From Bacillota bacterium (GTDB lineage Bacteria > Bacillota > Clostridia > Acetivibrionales > JAEZXR01), in contig JAEZXR010000002.1 of the NCBI GenBank assembly GCA_023419605.1, positions 66,388-130,387 of the forward strand: a DNA stretch of 64,000 bases. The letters run 5' to 3'. Of the stretch, positions 15,442-24,028 are shown piece by piece. A program made the translations under genes and the position numbers. Position 1 is the first letter of the stretch, and every line of letters begins with the position of its first letter. The notes beneath the pieces were generated by a model. The model was not told the origin of the DNA and ran no database searches. It worked only from the letters and a program-made list of their open reading frames with translations.

Positions 15442-16947
15442 ATGGCATATTTTTACAATGAACCCTCAAGAACATTTAACGAATATCTACTGATTCCGAA
15501 TTTAACGAGAAAAGACTGCATTCCGAGCAACGTTTCGTTAAAGACACCCATCGTACGATTTAAAGAAGGGGAAAAAAGCCCTCTTGAAATAAACATCCCG
15601 GTTGCATCCGCCATTATGCAGTCAGTTTCGGATTCCAATATGGCGACAGCTCTTGCAAGGTCTGGAGGGATATCCTTTATCTATGGCTCCCAGTCCATCG
15701 AAGAACAAGCGGAAATGGTGAGGAAGGTCAAGAAGTACAAGGCGGGTTTTGTAGTCAGCGATTCCAATTTAAGGCCGGATCAAACACTAAAGGATGTTCT
15801 TGATTTGAAAGAGAACACCGGCCATTCTACTATTGCCATTACAGCGGACGGTACTCCCACCGGAAGGCTGGAGGGAATCGTAACCAGCAGGGATTACAGG
15901 CTGAGCAGAACTTCTCTGGATAAAAAGATCTATGAATTCATGACTCCTTTTTCTTCCTTAATCTATGGCGTAGAAGGGATTACATTAAAAGAGGCCAACG
16001 ATATGATCTGGGATCACAAATTAAACACTCTTCCCATCGTGGATAAGGATCAGAAGCTGGTCTATCTGGTGTTTAGAAAGGACTATGACGATCATAAGGG
16101 GAATCCAGATGAATTGCTGGATGAAAGTAAGCGGCTGCGCTGCGGTGCCGGAATCAATACCCGGGACTATAAAGAAAGAGTGCCTGCACTGGTTGAAGCC
16201 GGGGTCGACATCCTCTGTATCGATTCCTCTGACGGATATTCCGAATGGCAAAAGGAAACCGTAGAGTGGATCAAAAAAGAGTACAATGGTGCAGTTAAAA
16301 TCGGAGCTGGAAATGTTGTTGACAGAGAAGGCTTCCTCTATCTTGCCGAAGCGGGAGCTGACTTCGTGAAGGTGGGTATTGGCGGCGGTTCCATATGCAT
16401 CACGAGAGAGCAGAAAGGTATTGGACGTGGACAGGCTACTTCTATTATTGAGGTGGCACAGGCAAGGGACGAGTACTTCAAAAAGACGGGGATCTATGTT
16501 CCCATTTGTTCCGATGGCGGTATCGTCCACGACTATCATGTTACTCTGGCTTTGGCGATGGGTGCGAATTTTGTAATGCTTGGAAGATACTTTGCGCGGT
16601 TTGATGAAAGCCCCACCCGTAAATTGAAGATTGGCGGAAGGTTTGTCAAGGAATACTGGGGAGAGGGGGCCAACAGGGCAAGAAACTGGCAGCGGTATGA
16701 TAATGGCGGTAAGACCAAGCTGGAGTTTGAAGAGGGCGTTGACTCCTATGTACCCTATGCCGGTAAAATGAAGGATACATTGGATACTACCATCAACAAG
16801 ATCAAATCTACCCTGTGCAACTGCGGTGCCATCTCCATTGATGAGTTCCAGCGAGTTGCCCGGTTGACACTGGTTTCATCCACCAGTATCATCGAGGGCG
16901 GAGCCCACGATGTTATTCTGAAGGACAGTGAGACTTCTACAAGATAG
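15442..16947 (+). CDS. guaB: inosine-5'-monophosphate dehydrogenase
   Basis: This enzyme oxidises IMP to XMP with NAD, the committed step of guanine nucleotide synthesis. The 501-residue protein has the TIM-barrel core interrupted by two CBS domains at about residues 95-230 (EGIVTSRDYRLS; NTLPIVDKDQKL). The catalytic Cys319 lies in GGSICITRE, and the flap carries the Arg-Tyr pair in WQRYDNGG. The loop continues EQKGIGRGQATS, where most bacterial enzymes have a Pro-Gln, so it belongs to a divergent branch. The site TTAGGAGGA precedes ATG 15442. No purine riboswitch is visible upstream; a terminator and a short AT-rich region are all there is. Confidence 0.95.
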   Translation: MAYFYNEPSRTFNEYLLIPNLTRKDCIPSNVSLKTPIVRFKEGEKSPLEINIPVASAIMQSVSDSNMATALARSGGISFIYGSQSIEEQAEMVRKVKKYKAGFVVSDSNLRPDQTLKDVLDLKENTGHSTIAITADGTPTGRLEGIVTSRDYRLSRTSLDKKIYEFMTPFSSLIYGVEGITLKEANDMIWDHKLNTLPIVDKDQKLVYLVFRKDYDDHKGNPDELLDESKRLRCGAGINTRDYKERVPALVEAGVDILCIDSSDGYSEWQKETVEWIKKEYNGAVKIGAGNVVDREGFLYLAEAGADFVKVGIGGGSICITREQKGIGRGQATSIIEVAQARDEYFKKTGIYVPICSDGGIVHDYHVTLALAMGANFVMLGRYFARFDESPTRKLKIGGRFVKEYWGEGANRARNWQRYDNGGKTKLEFEEGVDSYVPYAGKMKDTLDTTINKIKSTLCNCGAISIDEFQRVARLTLVSSTSIIEGGAHDVILKDSETSTR

Positions 16948-16961
16948 GAATGTATTTAAAA

Positions 16962-17148
16962 TAACGCGTTGTGCTAGCTTTGCTAAGAAAAATGTCATTC
17001 CAGGACAGCTTCAATAGCAACGTTCAGACGACTTTGAGGGAAATGACTCTAGGGTTCGAGCATAAAGTCGCTTCCCTTAGAGGGATTCCTTACGGGTCAG
17101 TGAAGCTGCCTTCCATGGCACTTTTCTTGCAACTAGCACAACGCGTTA
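16962..17148. repeat. 187-bp element with perfect 16-bp terminal inverted repeats
   Basis: TAACGCGTTGTGCTAG (16962-16977) is exactly repeated in inverse at 17133-17148. Further inverted pairs lie inside in order: CAGCTTCA (17006-17013) with TGAAGCTG (17101-17108), and CGACTTT (17029-17035) with AAAGTCG (17064-17070). The whole element can fold into one long branched stem. It encodes nothing credible. It is either a MITE or a structured RNA. It stands between guaB and a terminator. Confidence 0.7.
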
Positions 17149-17160
17149 AATTAATGGTAA

Positions 17161-17197
17161 AATAAAAGAGTAAGGTTTTCCTTACTCTTTTATTTTA
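17161..17197 (+). terminator. intrinsic terminator
   Basis: AAAAGAGTAAGG pairs with CCTTACTCTTTT, followed by ATTTTA. It probably ends transcription of guaB after the palindromic element. Confidence 0.85.
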
Positions 17198-17222
17198 TGA
17201 GAAAATCGAAGGAGGTTGTCTG

Positions 17223-18074
17223 ATGCTGTCACAGGCGCTTCATGAGAGAAAGCCTTTTGACCAGGACTTTCCCTTTAAAATGTTTGTGTCCAATCTGGGG
17301 AAATTTCCTCCCCATTGGCACGAGGAAATGGAAATTATTTATGTTGTCGAGGGAAATATTGATATTGGTTTGAACCATGAAATTCATACCCTGAATACCA
17401 GGGACATTCTCATGATTGGCCCTGGAGAGGTACACCATTTTCTGGATGGACAGGAGACGAGAAAAATACTCGTTGTTCAGTTTGGAATGGCTCTCCTGGA
17501 CCAAAGCTTTTCGATTTTCGGAGATCGAAGATTTGTAACCCCCTTAATTGATTGTAACAATGCGGAACAAAGCTTGCATGCAGTTCATAAAAAGCTGGAA
17601 GCACAGATTTTACAAATTCTTGATGAGTATCAAAACCGGAAGGAAGGGTACCGCTTGGCGATGAAAGCCCGCCTGTTTGATATGATGGTAGTGCTGTTAC
17701 GGGAGGTGGCCTGGGAAAGTTACTCCGTCACGGAGAAGAACAGGCGGTTGATACGGTTGGAGCGGCTGCAGAACGTGTTTCAATATGTAGAGGACCACTA
17801 TTCGCAAGAATTGTCCCTTGAGAAAGCTGCAAATGTGGCTAATTTTAGCGTTTTTCATTTTACCCGTTTTTTTAAGGAAAGCACCGGTATGACCTTCGGC
17901 GACTATGTGAGCAGCTACAGGATTGGAAAAGCAGAAGTTTTACTGAAAAATACGGAGGAGTCAATGACGGAGATCGCTTTTAAACTGGGCTTTAACAGCA
18001 TAAAGACCTTTAACCGGGTTTTTAAGGAACTGAAGCGGTGTTCGCCTTCTGTTTACAGAAAAAGCAATATTTGA
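17223..18074 (+). CDS. AraC-family transcriptional regulator with cupin sensor domain
   Basis: The 283-residue regulator has an N-terminal cupin/AraC-binding domain (about residues 15-110, FPPHWHEEMEIIYVVEGNID and IGPGEVHHF) that likely senses a sugar, and a C-terminal double helix-turn-helix (about 180-283, LSLEKAANVANFSVFHFTRF and MTEIAFKLGFNSIKTFNRVF). It ends in a terminator and is followed by a ThuA-like gene and an oxidoreductase gene, so it probably controls that pair. The site GAAGGAGGT precedes ATG 17223. Confidence 0.88.
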   Translation: MLSQALHERKPFDQDFPFKMFVSNLGKFPPHWHEEMEIIYVVEGNIDIGLNHEIHTLNTRDILMIGPGEVHHFLDGQETRKILVVQFGMALLDQSFSIFGDRRFVTPLIDCNNAEQSLHAVHKKLEAQILQILDEYQNRKEGYRLAMKARLFDMMVVLLREVAWESYSVTEKNRRLIRLERLQNVFQYVEDHYSQELSLEKAANVANFSVFHFTRFFKESTGMTFGDYVSSYRIGKAEVLLKNTEESMTEIAFKLGFNSIKTFNRVFKELKRCSPSVYRKSNI

Positions 18075-18089
18075 GAAGCGGTTAGCAAT

Positions 18090-18118
18090 CCCTGGGGAGA
18101 CATCCCCAGGGTTTTTTT
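18090..18118 (+). terminator. intrinsic terminator after the AraC gene
   Basis: CCCTGGGG (18090-18097) pairs with CCCCAGGG (18104-18111), followed by seven T. Confidence 0.92.
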
Positions 18119-18187
18119 ATACAATAAAGTACGTAGAGCGATTCGTATATGGATGAACTCAGATAACGTAAAAAAGGAGGCTGGCAT

Positions 18188-18910
18188 ATGAAAAGGAAAG
18201 CGTTAATCGTCCAGGGAGGCTGGGACGGTCATGAACCTGTGAAAGTATCGGAGATTTTCAAAAGAACTCTGGAGGAATGCGATTTTGAGGTGGAAGTACA
18301 GGATACGCTGGATGCATTTCTGGATATAGAGAAACTAAAGCAGCTGCATTTGATCGTTCCCGTATGGACCATGGGGAAAATCACAAAGGAGCAGGTGGGG
18401 CCTGTCATTGAAGCAGTGGCGTCGGGTGTTGGAATTGCGGGTTGCCATGGAGGGATGTGCGATGCATTCCGCGAAAATGTGGAATGGCAGTTTATGACAG
18501 GTGGACAGTGGGTATCCCATCCAGGAGGGGATGGTGTCGAATATGAGGTGAATATCAAAAGCGGTTCCAGTCCTATTGTTGATGGAATCATGGATTTCAA
18601 GGTAAAAAGCGAGCAATATTATGTTCATGTAGATCCCGCCATCGAAGTGCTTGCTACAACAAGATTTCCTGTCGTCAAGTGGTACCACTCCTCTAACGGA
18701 CAGGTGGATGTACCTGTGCTTTGGACCAAACGATGGGGCCATGGCAGGGTGTTCTACTCTTCGCTGGGCCACCATGCCGATGTCTTTGACATCCCGGAGG
18801 CTCTTGAAACCATGAAAAGAGGATTCCTTTGGGCTGCGGAGGGAAAAGACATTGCTGTGAAGAATCGATTGGATGCCGGTGTGTTTAAAAACGAGGCAAA
18901 AATGTTTTAA
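18188..18910 (+). CDS. ThuA-like (trehalose-utilisation type) protein
   Basis: A 240-residue protein with a class I glutamine-amidotransferase-like fold. Signature segments are ALIVQGGWDGHEP, AGCHGGMCDAFRE, the WQFMTGGQWVSHPGG region, KSEQYYVHVDP and YSSLGHHADVFD. In Sinorhizobium, ThuA with the oxidoreductase ThuB takes part in disaccharide catabolism. The gene is followed after 35 bp by a Gfo/Idh/MocA oxidoreductase, the same pairing, which suggests a keto-sugar pathway here. The site AAAGGAGGCTG precedes ATG 18188. The exact substrate cannot be read from the sequence. Confidence 0.85.
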   Translation: MKRKALIVQGGWDGHEPVKVSEIFKRTLEECDFEVEVQDTLDAFLDIEKLKQLHLIVPVWTMGKITKEQVGPVIEAVASGVGIAGCHGGMCDAFRENVEWQFMTGGQWVSHPGGDGVEYEVNIKSGSSPIVDGIMDFKVKSEQYYVHVDPAIEVLATTRFPVVKWYHSSNGQVDVPVLWTKRWGHGRVFYSSLGHHADVFDIPEALETMKRGFLWAAEGKDIAVKNRLDAGVFKNEAKMF

Positions 18911-18945
18911 CCCCGTTAAGGAGTTTTCAATAAGGAGGAGATGAA

Positions 18946-20055
18946 ATGATGCAGAAGGTAAAAGTAGGTATAATTGGCTGTGGAAACATTAGCAGCATAT
19001 ATTTGAAGAACTTATCCCAGGCTTTTGAAATAACTGAAGTGGCTGCATGTGCGGACCTGGTTTCCGAAAAGGCAGAGGCCAGGGCAAAGGAATTTAATAT
19101 CCCAAAGGCCTGTACGGTAGAAGAACTGCTGGCGGATCCGGAGATAAGGATTGTTGTTAACCTGACCATCCCCAAAGCCCATGCGGAAGTGTGCCTTGCT
19201 GCTTTGGAAGCGGGAAAAAGTGTCTATGTTGAAAAGCCGCTCGCCATTTCGAGGGAGGATGGAAGAAGAATCCTGGAAAAGGCGAGAGAAAAGGGACTTT
19301 TGGTTGGCTGTGCTCCGGACACCTTCCTTGGAGGCGGTTTGCAGACTTGCCGGAAGCTGATTGATGACGGATGGATAGGAACACCGGTTGCAGCTACGGC
19401 ATTTATGATGTGCCATGGGCATGAAAGCTGGCATCCGGACCCGGAATTTTATTATCAAGTAGGTGGGGGCCCCATGTTCGATATGGGACCCTATTATTTG
19501 ACGGCCCTCATTTCCCTGCTGGGACCTGTAAAAAGAGTTACAGGCTCCACAAGAATTACCTTCCCGGAAAGAACCATCACCAGCGCACCGAAGTTTGGCA
19601 AAAAAGTTGAGGTTGAAGTGCCGACCCATGTGGCAGGTGTCATGGATTTCTGCAATGGGGCTGTAGCTACGATTATAACCAGCTTTGATGTATGGAGCGC
19701 TCAACTGCCGAGAATTGAAATATATGGAAGCGAGGGAAGCTTAAGTGTTCCCGATCCCAATACCTTTGGGGGCCCTGTATACATTCGAAGACAGGGGCAG
19801 ACCGAATGGAAGGAAATACCCCTTACGCATATCTACAATGAAAACAGTAGAGGTATCGGTGCAGCCGATATGGCCTATGCGCTCCAAAATGGCAGAAAGC
19901 ACAGGGCCAATGGTGATATGGCATACCATGTGCTGGATATCATGCACGGTTTCCATGATGCTTCCAGGGATGGAAGGCATTACGAGCTTCAGAGCATTTG
20001 TGAAAGACCTGCGGCGCTGCCTACGAGGCTGCTGCCTAAAACCCTCGACGCCTAG
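18946..20055 (+). CDS. Gfo/Idh/MocA-family oxidoreductase
   Basis: A 369-residue NAD(P)-dependent sugar or inositol dehydrogenase-like protein. The Rossmann motif VGIIGCGNISSIYL is at residues 6-19, the family motif VEKPLAI near residue 95, and the active-site helix GGGPMFDMGPYYLTAL near 170-190. It probably oxidises a sugar hydroxyl to a ketone in the pathway served by the upstream ThuA-like protein. The start ATG 18946 follows AAGGAGGAGATGAA. A strong terminator follows. Confidence 0.9.
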   Translation: MMQKVKVGIIGCGNISSIYLKNLSQAFEITEVAACADLVSEKAEARAKEFNIPKACTVEELLADPEIRIVVNLTIPKAHAEVCLAALEAGKSVYVEKPLAISREDGRRILEKAREKGLLVGCAPDTFLGGGLQTCRKLIDDGWIGTPVAATAFMMCHGHESWHPDPEFYYQVGGGPMFDMGPYYLTALISLLGPVKRVTGSTRITFPERTITSAPKFGKKVEVEVPTHVAGVMDFCNGAVATIITSFDVWSAQLPRIEIYGSEGSLSVPDPNTFGGPVYIRRQGQTEWKEIPLTHIYNENSRGIGAADMAYALQNGRKHRANGDMAYHVLDIMHGFHDASRDGRHYELQSICERPAALPTRLLPKTLDA

Positions 20056-20067
20056 CAATACGACGGA

Positions 20068-20096
20068 AGACCGGATCATAGCGATCCGGTCTTTTT
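20068..20096 (+). terminator. intrinsic terminator
   Basis: AGACCGGATC (20068-20077) pairs with GATCCGGTCT (20083-20092), then TTTT. Confidence 0.9.
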
Positions 20097-20199
20097 GATG
20101 CAGCCGATCCTTGGCTTTTCTGTAAAACCGGATTGTATCGGTATATTTTGAGCAATCTTAAAATAATATAGAGTAAAAGTGTTGCCAGGGTGAAATAGG

Positions 20200-21225
20200 A
20201 TGAAAAAATTTGCTTTACTGCTATGCCGCACAGAAAATGAACAGGATATACCGAAAAAGGGATTATTTTCAACATGGCTTACAGGCCTTAAGGAGTTTTT
20301 TCGAAGTTTACGTAAAGAAAAATTTTTCAATGGTGCATTAAAAACGATACAAGTAGATGAAGAACTGGAACTAAGCCTTATAACTCTTCCCTATACACTG
20401 GCGGAGCTGGGGAAAATACGCAGCAGGCGGAGAATCAGACAAATAAATGAGTTCCTATATACTGCCTATAGAGAGCAGGGCTTTGCCTGCTGTATCGTAC
20501 CGGAATGCATTGCGGAGATTCACTCTTTTGAGAATTGCATACGCAGCCCTTTTACAGGTGAATACCTCTACCGGTGTCTTCTCGTAAATATACTGGAGGA
20601 TATATTTACGAAAAAAGGGATCAATATCTGGGATTTGGATATTGTTTTAGCCCAGGGGGAGCGTCGGGAAAGCTTATATGCTGTGATCGAGCTCCTGTCT
20701 CCCAGCGTTCGTTTCCTGACCGTTGTCAGTGAGGAGCAGGACCAAATCGAGGAGGAGGCTGGGGAGACCTTTCTGGATTCAGGGCTGTCCGTAATCATAA
20801 CTTTTGACTGGAAAAGTGCATTTAAAAATGCAGACGTAATCATAAATCTAAAAGAAGAAAAAGAGACTGCTTCCAATATAAAAACAAAAAAGGGATCGGT
20901 TTTGATCAATATAAGCGGGCTGAAAGCTCCCGCCATTCACTGCGAAAGTACCCTCATTCAAGGACTGCATGTAGGAATACCCCGGAGTCTGTATGATCAG
21001 CTGGACAGTAACCTATGGAGCTTCTTTGAGCCCTGTGAATTGGCTGAGGCGATTATTACAATGGGCCTCGGACTGGAGGAGCAGGTTATGCAAAAGGAAT
21101 TTCCGCAATTCGAGCTTATGAAAAAAGTAAGTAAGGAGTTTAAGAAAGGAGGATATAGGATAACAGGTTTCGCGGGCAGGCATAATACCCTTTATGCCAG
21201 TGATATAGCTATGAGAGATGTGTAA
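20200..21225 (+). CDS. protein of unknown function
   Basis: I do not recognise this 341-residue protein. It is soluble, with no signal peptide or membrane helix. The middle part alternates hydrophobic strands and helices (WDLDIVLAQGERRES, VRFLTVVSEE, LSVIITFDWKSAF, ADVIINLKEE, GSVLINISGLKAP), resembling a Rossmann-like domain without a clear glycine-rich nucleotide motif. The C-terminus ends ITGFAGRHNTLYASDIAMRDV, which has the look of a conserved block. It is a single-gene unit between a terminator and the greA promoter. ATG 20200 follows a weak site, AATAGG. Confidence 0.75.
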   Translation: MKKFALLLCRTENEQDIPKKGLFSTWLTGLKEFFRSLRKEKFFNGALKTIQVDEELELSLITLPYTLAELGKIRSRRRIRQINEFLYTAYREQGFACCIVPECIAEIHSFENCIRSPFTGEYLYRCLLVNILEDIFTKKGINIWDLDIVLAQGERRESLYAVIELLSPSVRFLTVVSEEQDQIEEEAGETFLDSGLSVIITFDWKSAFKNADVIINLKEEKETASNIKTKKGSVLINISGLKAPAIHCESTLIQGLHVGIPRSLYDQLDSNLWSFFEPCELAEAIITMGLGLEEQVMQKEFPQFELMKKVSKEFKKGGYRITGFAGRHNTLYASDIAMRDV

Positions 21226-21273
21226 ACATTTTCAAGGAAAGTAATTTATTGATGTGTGTTTTACTAACACTTC

Positions 21274-21302
21274 TTGACAATGAGGTTTTTGTATTCTATA
21301 AT
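21274..21302 (+). promoter_or_regulatory. consensus promoter of greA
   Basis: TTGACA (21274-21279), 17 bp, TATAAT (21297-21302): a perfect sigma-A promoter. It leaves a leader of about 170 nt with two small hairpins (GCACTG...CAGTGC near 21333-21354; TGTGTATTTAATACACA near 21367-21383). Confidence 0.9.
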
Positions 21303-21479
21303 AAAACAAAAAGTTAAGGAAGAAATTTCATGGCACTGTGCGGTATTCAGTGCTGTTTGATTTTATGTGTATTTAATACACACTTACATTACAAATTGTT
21401 GCTTACTATAGAATAAATAAGGTGGAAATGCATATATTATCAACACATAAAAAATAATTACGTAAAGGAGAGGCTCCAA

Positions 21480-21956
21480 ATGTCCGCTAAAGAAGTGGTT
21501 TTAACTTATGAGGGTTTGAAAAAGTTAGAAGATGAATTGGCATACCTGAAAAGTGTTAAGAGATTGGAAATTGCTGAAAGGATAAAGCAGGCACTTTCTT
21601 TTGGAGATATATCAGAAAACTCTGAATATGACGAGGCAAAGAATGAGCAGGCGCAAATGGAAGGCAGAATTGCACAGCTTGAAAACATGCTGAAGAATGC
21701 CAAGGTAATTGATGAAGATGAAGTTAGTACCGAAGCTGTCAGTCTGGGTTCAAAAGTGAAGTTGTATGATATGGAATTTGATGAAGAGGTTATGTACCAT
21801 TTGGTTGGTTCCACGGAAGCAGACCCGAGCAAATTCAAAATATCCAATGAATCCCCTGTAGGAAGGGCACTGATGGGCCAGAGCAAGGGCAGTGTTGTTG
21901 AAGTTGCGGTTCCCGATGGGGTTATCAAATTCAAGATACTTGAAATCAGCAAATAA
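21480..21956 (+). CDS. greA: transcription elongation factor GreA
   Basis: GreA enters the RNA polymerase secondary channel and stimulates transcript cleavage in backtracked complexes. The 158-residue length, N-terminal coiled coil (LTYEGLKKLEDELAYLKSV), the acidic tip GDISENSEYDEAKNEQ and C-terminal SPVGRALMGQSKGSVVEV are all standard. The site AAAGGAGAGG precedes ATG 21480. It has its own consensus promoter; a hairpin follows before lysS. Confidence 0.97.
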   Translation: MSAKEVVLTYEGLKKLEDELAYLKSVKRLEIAERIKQALSFGDISENSEYDEAKNEQAQMEGRIAQLENMLKNAKVIDEDEVSTEAVSLGSKVKLYDMEFDEEVMYHLVGSTEADPSKFKISNESPVGRALMGQSKGSVVEVAVPDGVIKFKILEISK

Positions 21957-22055
21957 TTGTGGTACTGCATGAAATCTATAAGGAATCGAAAAATGTATAA
22001 AAGTTTTACAAAATTATTGTATTATAAGGTTAAAATAATATATAATTAATAATCG

Positions 22056-22090
22056 ATAACAGTTTGCATACAATGTAAGCTGTTATTTTG
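22056..22090 (+). terminator. probable terminator after greA
   Basis: ATAACAG (22056-22062) pairs with CTGTTAT (22080-22086), with GCAT/ATGT pairing inside, followed by TTTG. The T run is short, so read-through to lysS is possible. Confidence 0.55.
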
Positions 22091-22196
22091 TATATTAAGT
22101 AAATTAACGGCTTGCTACGGTGAGGCCTCGCACGGCTGTGGCCGGAAAAGGCATGGAATTTAGCCCGTAATGAAGCTTATTTATAGGAGGATAAAA

Positions 22197-23702
22197 ATGT
22201 CTGACGATGTACAGAAGAACCAGAATAATGAAGAAGAACTGCAGGACATGAATGAAATCTTAAGGGTAAGAAGAGCGAAGCTCGCTGAACTGCAAAGCGC
22301 TGACAAGGACCCCTTCAAAATTGTGAAATACGATGTTTCTCACTCAGCCCAGTACATACATGACAATTTTGAAACAATGGAAGGGCAAGTCGTTTCTCTG
22401 GCAGGAAGGCTTATGTCCAAGAGAGGCATGGGCAAAGCGGGTTTTTGCGATTTACAGGACCGGGATGGAAGAATACAGTTATATGTTAAGATGGATGAAG
22501 TAGGCGCAGAAGTTTACGAAGGCTTCAAAAAGTTTGACATTGGTGATATCGTAGGCGTAGTGGGAGAGGTTTTCAGAACGCATAAGGGTGAAATCTCCAT
22601 TAAGGTTCAAAATATCATTCTGCTGACCAAATCCCTTCAGCCGCTGCCGGAAAAGTGGCATGGCCTTAAGGATGTCGATACCCGGTATCGACAGAGGTAT
22701 GTGGACCTTATTGTAAATCCGGATGTTAGAAAGACCTTTATCATCCGAAGCAAGATTATCAAAGCCATTAGAAAGTTTTTGGACGACAGAGGCTTCCTGG
22801 AGGTAGATACTCCATTGTTGAACACCATTGCAGGAGGGGCGACAGCCAGGCCTTTTGTCACACACCATAATACATTGGATATCGATCTTTTTCTACGGAT
22901 TGCGCCGGAACTGTACCTTAAGCGCCTCATTGTAGGTGGAATGGAAAAGGTATATGAATTGGGCAGAATGTTCCGGAATGAAGGGATGTCGGTAAAGCAC
23001 AATCCGGAGTTCAGCATGATGGAGATTTATGAAGCGTACACAGATTACAAGGGCATGATGGAATTGACGGAAAGCCTGATTTCTACTGTGGCGCAGGAAG
23101 TTCTGGGTACTACCGTGATTAATTATCAGGGAACGGAAATCAACTTAACGCCTCCCTGGAACCGAATGACCATGATTGAAGCTGTGAAAAAGTATGCAGA
23201 TGTGGATTTTGATACAATAGTCAATGACGAAGAGGCCTATAAAATCGCCAGGGAAAAGGGAATGCACTTGGAAGGTAAGCCATCAAGGGGCGAGATTCTC
23301 AACCTTATGTTTGAAGAGTTTGTAGAGGAACACCTGGTTCAGCCGACCTTCATTTATGATTATCCTGTAGAGGTTTCACCTTTAACCAAGAGGAAGCCTG
23401 ACCGCCCCGAATTGACAGAACGGTTTGAGGTATTCACTCTGATCGGTGAAATGGGTAATGCTTATTCCGAGCTCAATGACCCCATCGATCAGAAGGGAAG
23501 ATTCATGGATCAGATGAAGAAGAGGGAAGCCGGGGATGAAGAGGCAAACATGATTGACGATGATTTTGTTACAGCCCTCGAATACGGTATGCCTCCTACA
23601 GGCGGTTTGGGTATCGGAATTGACCGGTTGATCATGCTGCTGACGAATTCCTATTCCATCAGGGATGTTTTACTATTCCCTACGATGAAGCCCAGAGAGT
23701 AG
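22197..23702 (+). CDS. lysS: lysyl-tRNA synthetase, class II
   Basis: LysS charges tRNA-Lys (one such tRNA is at 56176). The 501-residue protein has an N-terminal OB-fold anticodon-binding domain (about residues 60-170, SLAGRLMSKRGMGKAGFCDL), class II motif 1 (RSKIIKAIRKFLDDRGFLEV), motif 2 (FRNEGMSVKHNPEFSMMEIY) and motif 3 (GGLGIGIDRLIMLLT). I chose ATG 22197, behind TAGGAGG, over the in-frame ATG at 22170. No T-box signature is seen upstream; the 110-bp leader has a GC-rich hairpin (GGCC...GGCC near 22125-22143). Confidence 0.97.
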   Translation: MSDDVQKNQNNEEELQDMNEILRVRRAKLAELQSADKDPFKIVKYDVSHSAQYIHDNFETMEGQVVSLAGRLMSKRGMGKAGFCDLQDRDGRIQLYVKMDEVGAEVYEGFKKFDIGDIVGVVGEVFRTHKGEISIKVQNIILLTKSLQPLPEKWHGLKDVDTRYRQRYVDLIVNPDVRKTFIIRSKIIKAIRKFLDDRGFLEVDTPLLNTIAGGATARPFVTHHNTLDIDLFLRIAPELYLKRLIVGGMEKVYELGRMFRNEGMSVKHNPEFSMMEIYEAYTDYKGMMELTESLISTVAQEVLGTTVINYQGTEINLTPPWNRMTMIEAVKKYADVDFDTIVNDEEAYKIAREKGMHLEGKPSRGEILNLMFEEFVEEHLVQPTFIYDYPVEVSPLTKRKPDRPELTERFEVFTLIGEMGNAYSELNDPIDQKGRFMDQMKKREAGDEEANMIDDDFVTALEYGMPPTGGLGIGIDRLIMLLTNSYSIRDVLLFPTMKPRE

Positions 23703-23761
23703 AGTTGAAATGAGTAATACCGTCCCTCCCCGTATATACTACTTACGGGGAGGGATGATGG

Positions 23762-23986
23762 ATGACAATCAAACTTTATTCTACGCCAACCTGCCCCTGG
23801 TGTTCCATGACGAGAAAGTACTTTGACACCAGGAATGTGCAGTATCAGGATATCGACGTTACAAAAGACCGCAATGCTGTAGAGGAAATGGTGGCAAAGT
23901 CCGGACAGCGCGGTGTTCCTGTAATCGACATTGATGGCAGCATAATTATTGGCTTTGATAAGGAAAGAGTAGATAGTCTGATATAA
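23762..23986 (+). CDS. glutaredoxin-like protein (CPWC type)
   Basis: A 74-residue thioredoxin-fold protein for dithiol redox exchange. The active site CPWC is at residues 11-14 (STPTCPWCSMTRKYF), the cis-Pro segment is RGVPVIDIDG, and the last helix is GFDKERVDSLI. This is the short NrdH/glutaredoxin-like form common in clostridia. The site GGGGAGGGATGATGG precedes ATG 23762. It follows lysS by 59 bp and ends in a bidirectional terminator. Confidence 0.9.
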   Translation: MTIKLYSTPTCPWCSMTRKYFDTRNVQYQDIDVTKDRNAVEEMVAKSGQRGVPVIDIDGSIIIGFDKERVDSLI

Positions 23987-24028
23987 AAAACGACGACGGG
24001 TGGCATGTCACCCGTCGTCGTTTTTTAT
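23983..24028. terminator. bidirectional terminator
   Basis: A perfect 20-bp stem (23983-24002 with 24009-24028; core CGACGACGGGTG/CACCCGTCGTCG) has A and T runs on both sides. It serves the glutaredoxin gene on plus and the convergent PilZ gene on minus. Confidence 0.95.

Noticed and set aside
16971..17165. 64-codon plus-strand ORF
   Set aside because: Lies within the palindromic element and reflects it; no ribosome site.
22020..22196. T-box or riboswitch before lysS
   Set aside because: No T-box signature (GGTGG-type antiterminator bulge) or other class is present; only a weak terminator and a short GC-rich hairpin.
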